Assembly (NCBI GenBank): GCA_002070105.1
Contig: MWCQ01000017.1
Coordinates: forward strand, 1 to 53,755
Length of the DNA: 53,755 nucleotides
Direction: 5' to 3'
Origin: Firmicutes bacterium ADurb.Bin193
Lineage (GTDB): Bacteria > Bacillota > Clostridia > Monoglobales > Firm-18
The translations under genes were made by a program, and so were the position numbers. A model generated the notes under the pieces. That model was not told the DNA's origin, did no database searches, and worked only from the letters and a program-made list of their open reading frames with translations. Positions 1-8,364 of the stretch are shown piece by piece; the stretch's first letter is position 1, and every line of letters begins with the position of its first letter.

Positions 1-215
1 TTTAAGGCAGTGTATATCTGAGAACCTGCCACCACATCGCCGCCGGGTGAGTTGATCCACACGGTGATGTCTTTTCCTGCAAATCCGGCAAGGTCGCTCA
101 TAAACAGTTTGGGTGTAACCTCGTCGCCCCACCAGCTTTCTGATGCAATCTCACCGTCAAGCCTCAGAATATTTTCTCCGTTTTCAGTTTCACTGAAATT
201 CCAAAATTTACGCAT
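1..215 (-). CDS. ClpP-like prohead maturation protease, N-terminal part
   Basis: Partial gene; only about the first 71 residues are inside the window. The start is ATG at 215 (protein begins MRKFWNF), overlapping the portal stop by 8 bases, which suggests coupled translation. The visible protein contains the ClpP-fold segment ITVWINSPGGDVVAGSQIY, matching the glycine-rich strand and helix of ClpP/S49-type serine peptidases; the catalytic serine would lie beyond the edge. In HK97-like phages such proteases cut scaffold regions of the capsid protein during head maturation. Its place directly after the portal gene supports this role. Confidence 0.85.
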   Translation of the reverse strand, partial: MRKFWNFSETENGENILRLDGEIASESWWGDEVTPKLFMSDLAGFAGKDITVWINSPGGDVVAGSQIYTAL

Positions 216-1431
216 TGTTTTCATCACCTCCGCCTTGCGCAGCATTGTTTGCGCTTACCATATTTCCGTTAACCAAATATACATCTCCTCCTTGATCCTC
301 CGGTATGGGATTCATATCTTCAAGTTCGCGTATGTCATTGGCTGAGTACCAGCCGTTCTGCCTGCCGACCGCATAACCGCTCATTCTTGCAGAAAAATCG
401 CCTCGCAATAGGCCGTCAACATTAAACTTTGCAAAATAATCTTTCCGTTCGTACTCGTTTAAAAGGCATAAATTAATGGCCTGTTCCCAACGAACAAGCC
501 ACGGCCTTAAGGTATGGACAACATAATCGATACTTTGATGCTCAATATTGCTGAAGGTTGAGCGGGAAAGGTCACCGACCAGATGCGGCGGTACACGGAA
601 TATTCTGCAAATCTCATTTAACTGAAACTGCCTCGTTTCCAAGAACTGTGCATCCTTTTGCGGCATACCAATTTCATGGTACTTCATGCCTTCCTCGAGG
701 ACTGCTATTTTATGAGCATTGTTTGCGCCCTTGTAAACAGCCTCCCAGGATTCTCTAACTTTGCTCGGGTCCTTTAATGTGCCGGGGTGCTCTAAAACAC
801 CGCCGGGCCTTGCTCCGTTTGCAAAAAACTTATTGCCGTAAACCTCGGTAGCCTTGGCAAGACCGATTGCTTCTCTTGCAACAGCTATTGGTGACAATCC
901 TGTGACACCATCAAAACCAATACCGCCAATATGCAGTAGCTGTTCTTTATTTAAGGTGTAAATCTCGTCTTTATCATTTATATAGGTGTAAATCCGCTCA
1001 CCATTTTGGTTCTTGGATATACTCATTCGTGATGACAAAAGCGGGTACAGGCTTAATATCTGCCCGTGCTTATCCCTTATAATCTGCGCGTAAGCATTGC
1101 CCCAAAGCAATAGGTTTGTCATCATTGCCTCTTTAAATGCAAAAGCTGTCATATCCTCATTCGGACTATCGTGAATCAGATAGTACAACGGGTGTTCGAC
1201 AGCTTTTTCCTTACCTCGGGGAAGGCGTTTATATAGAGGAAGAGGAAGGCTTGCGATATCCTCGGCAATAACTCTGACACAGGCAAACACGCCACTTACG
1301 CTTATGGAGTTTTCCTCTGACACATACATTCCCGAGAGAGAAAGAGGATTAATATCCTCACCTTTAATAAAGTCAGCATAACGTTGCTGGGCACTGTTAT
1401 TTAGCTTTTTATTTTTATTAAACCATTTCAA
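208..1431 (-). CDS. Phage portal protein, HK97 family
   Basis: 407 residues, a normal length for HK97-type portals. The protein has the expected N-terminal pattern (ISVSGVFACVRVIAEDIASLPLPLY), a central NLLLWGNAYAQIIRD segment and a late segment resembling IFRVPPHLVGDLSRSTFSNIE, all characteristic of the family. Portals form the dodecameric ring at one head vertex through which DNA enters and leaves. It lies 16 bases after the large terminase and overlaps the prohead protease start, the standard packaging and head-assembly order. The C-terminal tail (GGGDENNA) is low complexity. Confidence 0.95.
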   Translation of the reverse strand: MKWFNKNKKLNNSAQQRYADFIKGEDINPLSLSGMYVSEENSISVSGVFACVRVIAEDIASLPLPLYKRLPRGKEKAVEHPLYYLIHDSPNEDMTAFAFKEAMMTNLLLWGNAYAQIIRDKHGQILSLYPLLSSRMSISKNQNGERIYTYINDKDEIYTLNKEQLLHIGGIGFDGVTGLSPIAVAREAIGLAKATEVYGNKFFANGARPGGVLEHPGTLKDPSKVRESWEAVYKGANNAHKIAVLEEGMKYHEIGMPQKDAQFLETRQFQLNEICRIFRVPPHLVGDLSRSTFSNIEHQSIDYVVHTLRPWLVRWEQAINLCLLNEYERKDYFAKFNVDGLLRGDFSARMSGYAVGRQNGWYSANDIRELEDMNPIPEDQGGDVYLVNGNMVSANNAAQGGGDENNA

Positions 1432-1447
1432 AATTCCACCTCCCGAT

Positions 1448-3049
1448 CTAAATTATGACGAGCCCGCGGTTATCGTAAACACTGCCGGCCGGAACACCTT
1501 CATTGCGTATTGCACGGTCAAGTGCCATAATAAGTGCGACCGCACCGTCAATCTTTTCTGTTGATTTTTCCTTATCCGGTTTTATATTGCCCGCCGGATC
1601 AGTTTTGATGTAGATATTATCCATCATCCAACGTAGAACAGGATGCCCACCGTGAGCAATTCGCTGTTCAAGAGTCAGCTTCATAAGTTCTTTAGTGGGC
1701 GGGGACATATCCTTGTACCCCTGCCCGAAAGGGACAACGGTAAAACCCAACCCTTCAAGGTTCTGGGACATCTGCACTGCACCCCAGCGGTCAAAGGCAA
1801 TCTCACGGATATGGTATTTCATACCGAGTTCTTCGATAAATTTTTCTATAAAACCATAATGCACCACATTACCATCAGTGGTTAAAAGGTGTCCCTGTTT
1901 CTCCCATAGATCATACGGAACATGGTCACGCCGAACACGAAGAGGAATGTTATCTTCGGGAATCCAAAAATACGGCAGAACAATGTATTTATCTTTTTCG
2001 TCAAAAGGCGGAAAAACTAACACAAACGCCGTAATATCTGTGGTTGAGGACAAGTCAAGACCACCATAGCATTCGCGACCGGAAAGACTGTCGGGATCAG
2101 CGGTGAAAGTGCAGGCATCCCACTTTGCCATAGGCATCCACCGAACAGCCTGTTTGACCCATTGGTTCAGTCTAAGCTGGCGGAAACTGTTTTCTTCGCC
2201 GGGGTTTTGTTTGGCAGATTCGCACGCCGCCCTGACCTTATCCATGCCGACTGTTATGCCGAGGGAGGGATTCGCTTTCTTCCACACTTTAGGGTCAGTC
2301 CAGTCCTCATCATCGCCTGCGCCGTATATGACCGGGTAAAATGTGGAGTCGTGCTTTCTGCCCTCAAGCAGATCAAGCGCCTTCTGATGGGTTTCATAGC
2401 AAATGGACTGTGTGTCGGTTCCGGCAGTGGTAATAAGAAAATACAGTGGCTGCATTCTTGCATCCCCGGAGCCTTTGGTCATAACATCAAACAGCTTTCG
2501 GTTCGGCTGGGTATGCAGCTCATCAAACACCACACCGTGGATATTGAAGCCATGCTTGGAGTATGCCTCTGCCGAAAGCACCTGATAAAAGCTGTTTGTT
2601 GGCAGATATACCAGCCGTTTTGTGGATGCGAGCAGTTTAACCCGCCTATTCAATGCCGGACACATTTTCACCATATCCGCAGCGACTTCAAATACAATAC
2701 TTGCCTGCTGACGGTCAGCGGCACAACCGTATACCTCGGCGCGTTCCTCTCCGTCACCACAGGTGAGCAGCAGGGCAATGGCAGCCGCAAGTTCAGATTT
2801 ACCCTGTTTTTTGGGGATTTCTATATACGCAGTGTTGAACTGACGGTATCCGTCCGGTTTTAAAATGCCAAAGACATCACGCACAATCTGCTCCTGCCAG
2901 TCAATCAGGTCAAAGGGTTTGCCGGCCCAAGACCCTTTGGTATGGGATAGGGATTCAATGAACGCCACTGCATAATCGGCAGCGGCTTTATTGTAAACAC
3001 TGTCATCAGCCATAAATGACGTTGGTTTATATTTTTTCAGTTTTCGCAC
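1448..3049 (-). CDS. Phage terminase large subunit
   Basis: 533 residues. This is the ATP-driven DNA-packaging motor and cutting nuclease of the phage head. An N-terminal ATPase is indicated by a Walker A-like PKKQGKSEL (about residues 79-87) and a Walker B with adjacent glutamate, GVVFDELHTQ (about 172-181). The C-terminal half has YGGLDLSSTTDITAF, which fits the first acidic motif of the RNase H-like nuclease domain, and later AFDRWGA. It matches the Terminase_1 type found in clostridial prophages. A hairpin at 3082-3109 separates it from the upstream small genes. The small subunit is encoded about 6 kb away, with methyltransferase genes in between. Confidence 0.95.
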   Translation of the reverse strand: MRKLKKYKPTSFMADDSVYNKAAADYAVAFIESLSHTKGSWAGKPFDLIDWQEQIVRDVFGILKPDGYRQFNTAYIEIPKKQGKSELAAAIALLLTCGDGEERAEVYGCAADRQQASIVFEVAADMVKMCPALNRRVKLLASTKRLVYLPTNSFYQVLSAEAYSKHGFNIHGVVFDELHTQPNRKLFDVMTKGSGDARMQPLYFLITTAGTDTQSICYETHQKALDLLEGRKHDSTFYPVIYGAGDDEDWTDPKVWKKANPSLGITVGMDKVRAACESAKQNPGEENSFRQLRLNQWVKQAVRWMPMAKWDACTFTADPDSLSGRECYGGLDLSSTTDITAFVLVFPPFDEKDKYIVLPYFWIPEDNIPLRVRRDHVPYDLWEKQGHLLTTDGNVVHYGFIEKFIEELGMKYHIREIAFDRWGAVQMSQNLEGLGFTVVPFGQGYKDMSPPTKELMKLTLEQRIAHGGHPVLRWMMDNIYIKTDPAGNIKPDKEKSTEKIDGAVALIMALDRAIRNEGVPAGSVYDNRGLVII

Positions 3050-3081
3050 GACTGCCTCCTTTTGTGTAATCTTTATATACG

Positions 3082-3109
3082 AAAAACAGCCCTCGAAAGG
3101 ACTGTTTTA
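3082..3109 (-). terminator. Hairpin with T-run, probable terminator upstream of terL
   Basis: The stem pairs AAAACAG...CCT with AGG...CTGTTTT around a CGAA loop. Read on the minus strand it ends in a run of T residues, as in intrinsic terminators. It lies between the small gene ending at 3122 and terL. It may reduce read-through into the head genes or act as a processing site. Confidence 0.55.
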
Positions 3110-3121
3110 TGTTGTTTTTTA

Positions 3122-3304
3122 TTATGGCATCAGCTGAATCCGGGGATAATCGTTTTCAAACTTTATGGTGTAACGCTTCTCAAAATTGTCTCCCGGTGTT
3201 TTGGCTATCACCCTGTAATCTCCTTCGAAGGCTCTATATAACCTCAATATCTGTGTTCCATCGGGAAGCTGGCTTTGAACCTGCCTCAACTGTTTTTCCG
3301 TCAT
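3122..3304 (-). CDS. Small phage protein, unknown function
   Basis: 60 residues starting MTEKQLRQVQSQL. I do not recognise a named family. The composition (charged, with segments TQILRLYRAF and KRYTIKFEN) suggests a compact soluble beta-rich protein. It sits 16 bases downstream of the DUF4314-like gene in the same direction, so the two are probably co-transcribed between the virulence-like gene and terL. Its reading frame is intact and preceded by a GATATTGA-type weak ribosome site. Confidence 0.6.
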   Translation of the reverse strand: MTEKQLRQVQSQLPDGTQILRLYRAFEGDYRVIAKTPGDNFEKRYTIKFENDYPRIQLMP

Positions 3305-3320
3305 ATCAATATCCCCTTAT

Positions 3321-3551
3321 TTATATTTTCTCAACCAAATCTTCGCCAAAAACAACATTTAAAGATGAACCGTTGCTCCATTTCACCAGCAGGCTTCCGA
3401 TATCGTCAACTCCAATCACTTCACCAACAGTGCCTATGGGCGGAGCACAGGCATCATCCATACGGACAAGACGCACCTTTGTTCCTGTGGGGTACTGCCG
3501 TTTGATACGCTCGACGGTTTCCCTTGATGGAAAGTTATTCATTGCTGTCAC
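3321..3551 (-). CDS. DUF4314-like small phage protein
   Basis: 76 residues. The pattern PSRETVERIKRQYPTGTKVR, followed by PPIGTVGEVIGVDDIGSL and a tryptophan plus asparagine-rich strand ending NVVFGEDLVEKI, is what I know as DUF4314, an SH3-like small barrel common in Firmicute mobile elements. No biochemical role is established. The gene overlaps the end of the 298-residue gene upstream by 17 bases, pointing to translational coupling. Confidence 0.75.
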   Translation of the reverse strand: MTAMNNFPSRETVERIKRQYPTGTKVRLVRMDDACAPPIGTVGEVIGVDDIGSLLVKWSNGSSLNVVFGEDLVEKI

Positions 3552-4431
3552 CCCCGTTTCTAAAAGCTGAGGAACCCGATAAATTATTTAGCAGTACTTT
3601 TCTGTGTTCCTTAAACTCCGGGCCTATAAAACCCAGCCTTAATAAAAATGTGCGAAAAGCAAATTTTTCATTGTCGGCGGCAGTTTCTTTCTCAACGACC
3701 CTTTTTTGCACCTTTGCCATATTGCAGAGTGCGGAAATGAAATGTGTGTATGCAGCTATCTGCGCCGGGTCGGGTTCGAATCGAAACCAAGGAAATGAAA
3801 CCCTGTCATCAGTTACTATGATTGGCAGTTCATCTGTGCCAAGAGCCTTTTTTATCAGTGTCGATTTGTTTAGCACCAGTTTAGAGAGGTTGCCAAGTTT
3901 CTCGGGCGTGAAGCCTGTGAGCGGCATTTCTATGGTCAGGATATCATGTTCGGGGATGTCGCTTGCCTGCATACCGTTTTCACCTCGGAAGTTTTCACGG
4001 CAGGTACGCCCAAGTCCCATTTCCTCGCGGCCGTCCATCCTAATATCCTCGAAGGCAAGTGCTTCATCCATCTGCCTTTGCATTGCTTCGGTAATAGGTG
4101 CATTGGGATTTACGTATTGTCCGGGGTGGTGCTGGTCAATATCCGGAAACTCGTCAAGCGCGCCCATACCGCCGAGCCCACTCTCATAGGTGTCGGGTTC
4201 GTCATACTCGCGACTGTCACCATCGGCGTCAAAACCTGCTTGGTGCAAAGCATCCTCCAAGTCAAGATTATCGGGGCCGGTAAGTGTACCGCTTTTGTCG
4301 ATGGTGTAGTTTCCTACTTCATAAGAAAATGTCGGTGCGCCCAGATATTTAGTCGGGGCATTCAATACTTGGCTTATCGCACCAACCAAACTTTTTCTTG
4401 CGCTCCCTGTAATGTTGTAAGAAATCCTCAT
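3535..4431 (-). CDS. Phage protein of the 'virulence-related' annotation group
   Basis: 298 residues starting MRISYNITG. Proteins of this type recur between methyltransferase and terminase genes of clostridial prophages and are often labelled virulence-related, without experimental basis that I know of. The N-terminal part (about 1-60) looks like a small folded domain, residues 60-130 are acidic and proline-rich, and the C-terminal part (from about 150, DILTIEMPLTGFTPEKLGNL onward) is helical and ends with a conserved-looking FLLRLGFIGPEFKEHRKVLL segment. A strong minus-strand promoter with an inverted repeat lies just upstream (4464-4492), so this gene probably begins a transcription unit. 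Confidence 0.65.
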   Translation of the reverse strand: MRISYNITGSARKSLVGAISQVLNAPTKYLGAPTFSYEVGNYTIDKSGTLTGPDNLDLEDALHQAGFDADGDSREYDEPDTYESGLGGMGALDEFPDIDQHHPGQYVNPNAPITEAMQRQMDEALAFEDIRMDGREEMGLGRTCRENFRGENGMQASDIPEHDILTIEMPLTGFTPEKLGNLSKLVLNKSTLIKKALGTDELPIIVTDDRVSFPWFRFEPDPAQIAAYTHFISALCNMAKVQKRVVEKETAADNEKFAFRTFLLRLGFIGPEFKEHRKVLLNNLSGSSAFRNGGDSNE

Positions 4432-4463
4432 TTTGTTTACCGCCTTTCGTTTTGGTAGTACGT

Positions 4464-4492
4464 ATATTAGCGTTACTTTTCGCTAATCGCAA
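4464..4492 (-). promoter_or_regulatory. Minus-strand promoter with inverted repeat in the spacer
   Basis: On the minus strand TTGCGA and TAATAT are separated by exactly 17 bases, close to the sigma-A consensus. The spacer and part of the -10 region form an inverted repeat, ATTAGCG, 8 bases, CGCTAAT (4466-4487), where a repressor or activator dimer could bind. It would drive the 298-residue gene and the genes down to the head module. Confidence 0.6.
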
Positions 4493-4626
4493 GATGTAAA
4501 GAACACTATTATGTAGCTTTAAATCCGGCAATACTACACAACATTTCGCCTCGGCGTATATAGGACTTGCTTTCCTCTCCATAGTACGCAATATATAGTA
4601 TGCCCGGGCTTTAGGGCAGGAAGGAG

Positions 4627-4956
4627 GTGGAAATCGTGTTTGAGGTCGGTATAGTAGGTTTGGCGTACTTTGTTAAGCTTCCCTTTACAGTCAATGACTT
4701 AAAAAAACCGCACGACACTAAGGATAAACGGCAATTCAGAATCGTAAGGACTGTAGACCTTGCACAGATTGACTATGAGAATTTTATAAACGATTTGTGC
4801 GTTGACAGGCAGTTTATTGAAGACAACGCCGGGGTTATGCGGATTACTGACGGTGAGTATCAATGTATATTCGTCAGTCAAAAGGGGAAAACGGACGGCA
4901 TACTTGTAATGTCGGACGGAGAGGATTTCCCGAAATACGCCGCATACTTAGCCTAA
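4627..4956 (+). CDS. DUF6329-like small phage protein, opposite to neighbours
   Basis: 109 residues starting MEIVFEVGIVGLAYFVKLPF, after a very good AAGGAGGTG ribosome site. Similar proteins are found in clostridial prophages; I associate them with DUF6329, with moderate confidence. The C-terminal part (YQCIFVSQKGKTDGILVMSDG) looks like paired beta strands. It is the only plus-strand gene in the first 21 kb: divergent from the gene ending at 4431 and convergent with the methyltransferase ending at 4977. A possible promoter (TTGCTT at 4567 with an AT-rich -10 near 4590) precedes it. This orientation suggests separate control, as for a lysogenic-conversion gene. Function unknown. Confidence 0.7.
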   Translation: MEIVFEVGIVGLAYFVKLPFTVNDLKKPHDTKDKRQFRIVRTVDLAQIDYENFINDLCVDRQFIEDNAGVMRITDGEYQCIFVSQKGKTDGILVMSDGEDFPKYAAYLA

Positions 4957-4976
4957 CTCCAATGGCAACGGCTCCG

Positions 4977-7124
4977 TTATGGGGCTGTTGCTCGTATATT
5001 CGCTATACCGCCCAGCACGAACACTGCACACTGCAAACAAATTCCATTCCCCCACATTTTATACTCAGCGCTGTCGGAGTACGGATTTTGAAGCCATTTT
5101 AAAATCTGTTTACGGCTTTTCGGTTTTGTGCTTTTGCCTAAAATATTACGCTGAGTTTCAAACACACCCTCCCAAAAAGAAATCTCATCCTCGGTTGGGT
5201 CGGGTGTTTCAAGACCGGCACACCAATAATCGGGGAAACCCTGCAGTCGACAGCATTCCAACGGAGTCAGGCGGCGGACGATATAACAGGCTTCGTCCTC
5301 CGTAACGATTCCATTTTGAAAACCCGAATTTGTGCCGTTGACCAGAGTGTTTGCCGTGCCGTCCTCACGGTAGCATTGAGATTCCGCTTTCATTTGCGGA
5401 TAGAACGAGGCGGCTGCTTTTTCCACCACCATGTTTTCACTGCCTCCGCCGTTTGTACCGCCCGCCTGCTTCAGCGTACCTGCGGTATTAACTTCACGAT
5501 ATCCGCTGTGCTGATGGTTTTCAACGGTAATCTGCTCCACAATCATTTTATTACCCTGTACTATTTGGTTGCCGTTCTGCTTTGCAAGGCCGCAATCTAA
5601 AGTGCCGACTACCTCTTGGTAACAAACTGCATGGCGCTCAATGGTGTTTAAAGAGAAGGAAACACCTTTCGCACTAACGCCGCTGCCGTTATGAGAAGGG
5701 CGGGAACCATTTCCCTCTAGTGCCACCACAGCCATACCGCCTGCATTTTTTGAGGGGCATGGATTGGTGGTGTCAAGGGTTCGAGCGGTATCTGCTTCAT
5801 AACAGCCGCTGTGGGGGTTCGAAGATTTCATTGCATTGCTGTTCAGTGAACAAATGCCATAGACAGTAGCTTTTGGAACAAATACAGTCTGGTCATTACT
5901 TGTTGAAAGTGTGGCTGATTTGTTGTCTTGAACAAGTGCACCTTTACCGCCGCCTTCACAGCCGGAACGGATTTTTAAGGTTTTAGGCTCAAAGCACACT
6001 TGAGTACCTTTATAATCAGTCCCGGTGAGGGTATTTGCAACTTCCGTGCCAATAGTCAAATCATACTGTCTTTCGTTCATCACTAATGGAACATTGCCGC
6101 CCCCTTCGCCCATACGTGCATCGAGAGTTTGAACAATCCCGTCCTCTTTAATTTTTATCCTGCTGTCCTGCGGTCTGTTTTCTATTGCCACAGCATGGCT
6201 GTGCGCCGCTTGTATCGTATAGGCAGGGTCACCGGCGCCGCCAACACCCAAACCTGTACCATCGTTCTTATGTTCACGGAGTCCGACTTGTGTGTTCACG
6301 GGGATAGCCACAGCGGTCTGATTATCACCCATCCATGCCCGAAGGCAGTTGGATTTCTCAAAACTTGCGTGTTTGCCTAATCTTGAACAAGCTCCGGGTT
6401 CAAAGGCATAAGTGCCTGCCGTTCCAGTGCCTTCCGCAGTATCAACGGCAGCTCTTTGCCCCTCTGCTTTGCACGGCGCAGGATTCCCTGACAGGCGCGA
6501 CTCGTCAAATAATATTTTTCCGGCACTCTCGCTTGTAAAATCGACGACAATGTAACAACGGCGGCGTCTTTGGGCGACTCCCCAAAATTGAGCGTCAAGC
6601 GTGCGCCAACCGAGGGAGAAACCATCTCCCACGATCTCTCCGGCGGTCGACCATTTCCCGCTTTCAGGCATAGGTATTGAAGCGGTTTCGTCCTTGATTT
6701 TGATAAGTTCATTCAGCACCTCCAAAAAATCAGTCCCGCCGCCCGATGAGTACATACCCGGCACGTTCTCTAACACAGCGTATTTCGGGTATGCACCATC
6801 AGTAGCGGCTCGCATTTCTTTTATTATTCGTATAATTTGAAAAAACAGTCCGCTGCGTTCACCATGTAAACCCGCACGTTTCCCGGCAACAGATAAATCC
6901 TGACAGCAAAAGCCGCCTGTGATAATGTCCACAGGCGGCACGGATGCGCCGTTTATTTTATTAATGTCACCGAAGTGCTGCATCCGGGGCAGCCGTTTTG
7001 TGGTCACTCGGATGGGAAACGGCTCCACTTCCGATGCCCAGAGCGGTGTGATGCCGCTGAGCAATCCTGCTAAAGGGAAACCGCCTGAGCCATCGAATAA
7101 TGAACCAAGTGTTAGGTTACTCAT
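4977..7124 (-). CDS. Phage C5 cytosine DNA methyltransferase with large repeat-bearing recognition region
   Basis: About 715 residues. I chose ATG at 7124 (MSNLTLG) because AAGGAGGG precedes it; an upstream extension to 7148 is less likely. The enzyme transfers a methyl group from SAM to cytosine C5. Visible motifs: I (SLFDGSGG), IV with catalytic cysteine (GGFCCQDLS, about 71-79, CCQ in place of PCQ), VI (LENVPGM, about 118-124), VIII (QRRRR, about 185-189), IX-like (RRLTPLECCRLQGFP, about 615) and X (MWGNGICLQCAVFV). Between VIII and IX are about 410 residues, far longer than usual, made of degenerate repeats with a TL core and glycine-rich turns. It overlaps the stop of the adjacent adenine-type methyltransferase gene. 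Likely role: modification of phage DNA against host restriction. Confidence 0.92.
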   Translation of the reverse strand: MSNLTLGSLFDGSGGFPLAGLLSGITPLWASEVEPFPIRVTTKRLPRMQHFGDINKINGASVPPVDIITGGFCCQDLSVAGKRAGLHGERSGLFFQIIRIIKEMRAATDGAYPKYAVLENVPGMYSSGGGTDFLEVLNELIKIKDETASIPMPESGKWSTAGEIVGDGFSLGWRTLDAQFWGVAQRRRRCYIVVDFTSESAGKILFDESRLSGNPAPCKAEGQRAAVDTAEGTGTAGTYAFEPGACSRLGKHASFEKSNCLRAWMGDNQTAVAIPVNTQVGLREHKNDGTGLGVGGAGDPAYTIQAAHSHAVAIENRPQDSRIKIKEDGIVQTLDARMGEGGGNVPLVMNERQYDLTIGTEVANTLTGTDYKGTQVCFEPKTLKIRSGCEGGGKGALVQDNKSATLSTSNDQTVFVPKATVYGICSLNSNAMKSSNPHSGCYEADTARTLDTTNPCPSKNAGGMAVVALEGNGSRPSHNGSGVSAKGVSFSLNTIERHAVCYQEVVGTLDCGLAKQNGNQIVQGNKMIVEQITVENHQHSGYREVNTAGTLKQAGGTNGGGSENMVVEKAAASFYPQMKAESQCYREDGTANTLVNGTNSGFQNGIVTEDEACYIVRRLTPLECCRLQGFPDYWCAGLETPDPTEDEISFWEGVFETQRNILGKSTKPKSRKQILKWLQNPYSDSAEYKMWGNGICLQCAVFVLGGIANIRATAP

Positions 7125-8364
7125 CTGCACCCTCCTTCGGAATATCACGGTATCTGATTTTCTCGCCGTTTCTTATAACGTATACATCTTCATCACTATT
7201 TACCTGACTGATATATCTTTTTACTGAAACGGATGCATAGGTTTCATCCAATTCCATCGTGTAACAATCCCGGCCCAACTGTTCACAGCAAATCAGCGTA
7301 CTTGCAGAGCCTGCGAAGGGGTCAAGCACGATTGAATTTGTTATTGTACTGTTTTGGAGCGGTATTGCCAAAAGCTGTATCGGCTTTTGCGTAGGATGCA
7401 GTTCGCTTTTCGCAGGCTTGTCGCAATGCCACACGGTTGATTGCCTTCGGTCGCCGTGCCATATGTGCTTGCCGGACTTTTTCCAGCCATAGAGGCAAGG
7501 CTCGTGAATCCACATATAATCACTTCGCCCGAGGGTAAATGTGTTCTTTTCCCAAATACAGCAGGATGATAATTTGAACCCTGCAGCGTCAAATGCTTTG
7601 CGGAAGTTCAGCCCTTCGGTATCTGCATGAAAAACATAAATGCAAGCATCCTGCGCCATAACCTTTTCCATGTTTGAAAATGCGGACAAAAGGAAATTAT
7701 AAAACTGCTCATCGGACTGGTTGTCATTTTTGATGGTGCCGACCTTGCTTTTGTCATACGCAATATTATACGGAGGGTCGGTCAGAACACAATTTGCGGA
7801 TTTTCCGTCCATAAGCCGAGCCATATCATCGGGATTGGTGGAATCACCGCACATCAGGCGATGCCGTCCGAGCAGCCATATATCCCCGGGCAAAACAAAA
7901 GCAGGCTCTTTGGCAGCCTCATCAACATCAAAATCATCGTCTTGTGCTTCCTTATCACCGCCGAGCAATTTCTCTAATTCGTTATCATAAAAACCCAATA
8001 GTGAAAGGTCAAAATCATTACCCTTTAAATCAGATAATTCAACTGACAGCATTTCTTCATCCCACCCCGCGTTAAGGGCAAGACGATTATCCGCAAGAAT
8101 ATATGCACGCTTTTGGGCCTCGGTCAAATGCTGAGCAAAAACGCATGGTATTTCAGTCAAGCCTTCTTCTTTGGCGGCAAGTACACGTCCATGCCCGGCA
8201 ATGATGTTAAAATCCTTATCTACAATTACCGGGTTCACAAAACCAAACTCACGCAGAGATGCCCGAAGCTGTAGTATCTGCTCCTTGCTGTGAGTCCGCG
8301 CATTTCGTGCATATGGGATAAGTTTATTTATATTTACTTTTTCAAAACGCTCCGTTGTGTTCAT
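7117..8364 (-). CDS. ParB-like domain fused to DNA N6/N4 methyltransferase
   Basis: 415 residues. The N-terminal 100 residues carry a ParB/sulfiredoxin-type domain (NIIAGHGRVLAAKEEGL, about 53-69). The C-terminal part is an amino-methyltransferase: DPPYN at 196-200 comes before the SAM-binding DPFAGSAST (about 345), the beta-class order, and a WHGDRRQSTVWH segment lies between them. Such fusions are common in phages of Gram-positive bacteria and methylate adenine (or cytosine N4) to protect phage DNA. Start and stop overlap the neighbouring genes by 4 and 8 bases, so it belongs to one translation-coupled run from the small terminase to the C5 methyltransferase. The target site cannot be read from sequence. 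Confidence 0.93.
   Translation of the reverse strand: MNTTERFEKVNINKLIPYARNARTHSKEQILQLRASLREFGFVNPVIVDKDFNIIAGHGRVLAAKEEGLTEIPCVFAQHLTEAQKRAYILADNRLALNAGWDEEMLSVELSDLKGNDFDLSLLGFYDNELEKLLGGDKEAQDDDFDVDEAAKEPAFVLPGDIWLLGRHRLMCGDSTNPDDMARLMDGKSANCVLTDPPYNIAYDKSKVGTIKNDNQSDEQFYNFLLSAFSNMEKVMAQDACIYVFHADTEGLNFRKAFDAAGFKLSSCCIWEKNTFTLGRSDYMWIHEPCLYGWKKSGKHIWHGDRRQSTVWHCDKPAKSELHPTQKPIQLLAIPLQNSTITNSIVLDPFAGSASTLICCEQLGRDCYTMELDETYASVSVKRYISQVNSDEDVYVIRNGEKIRYRDIPKEGADE

Noticed and set aside
2162-2863. Plus-strand open frame of 233 codons
   Set aside because: It is exactly antisense to the ATPase part of the large terminase, has no ribosome site and no family pattern.
3321-4431. Idea that the DUF4314 and virulence-like genes form a toxin-antitoxin pair
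   Set aside because: Their overlap fits ordinary phage gene packing and neither protein shows toxin or antitoxin features.
4349-4591. Minus-strand 80-codon frame before the virulence-like gene
   Set aside because: It overlaps the true gene start and the promoter at 4464-4492, and its composition is unlike a folded protein.
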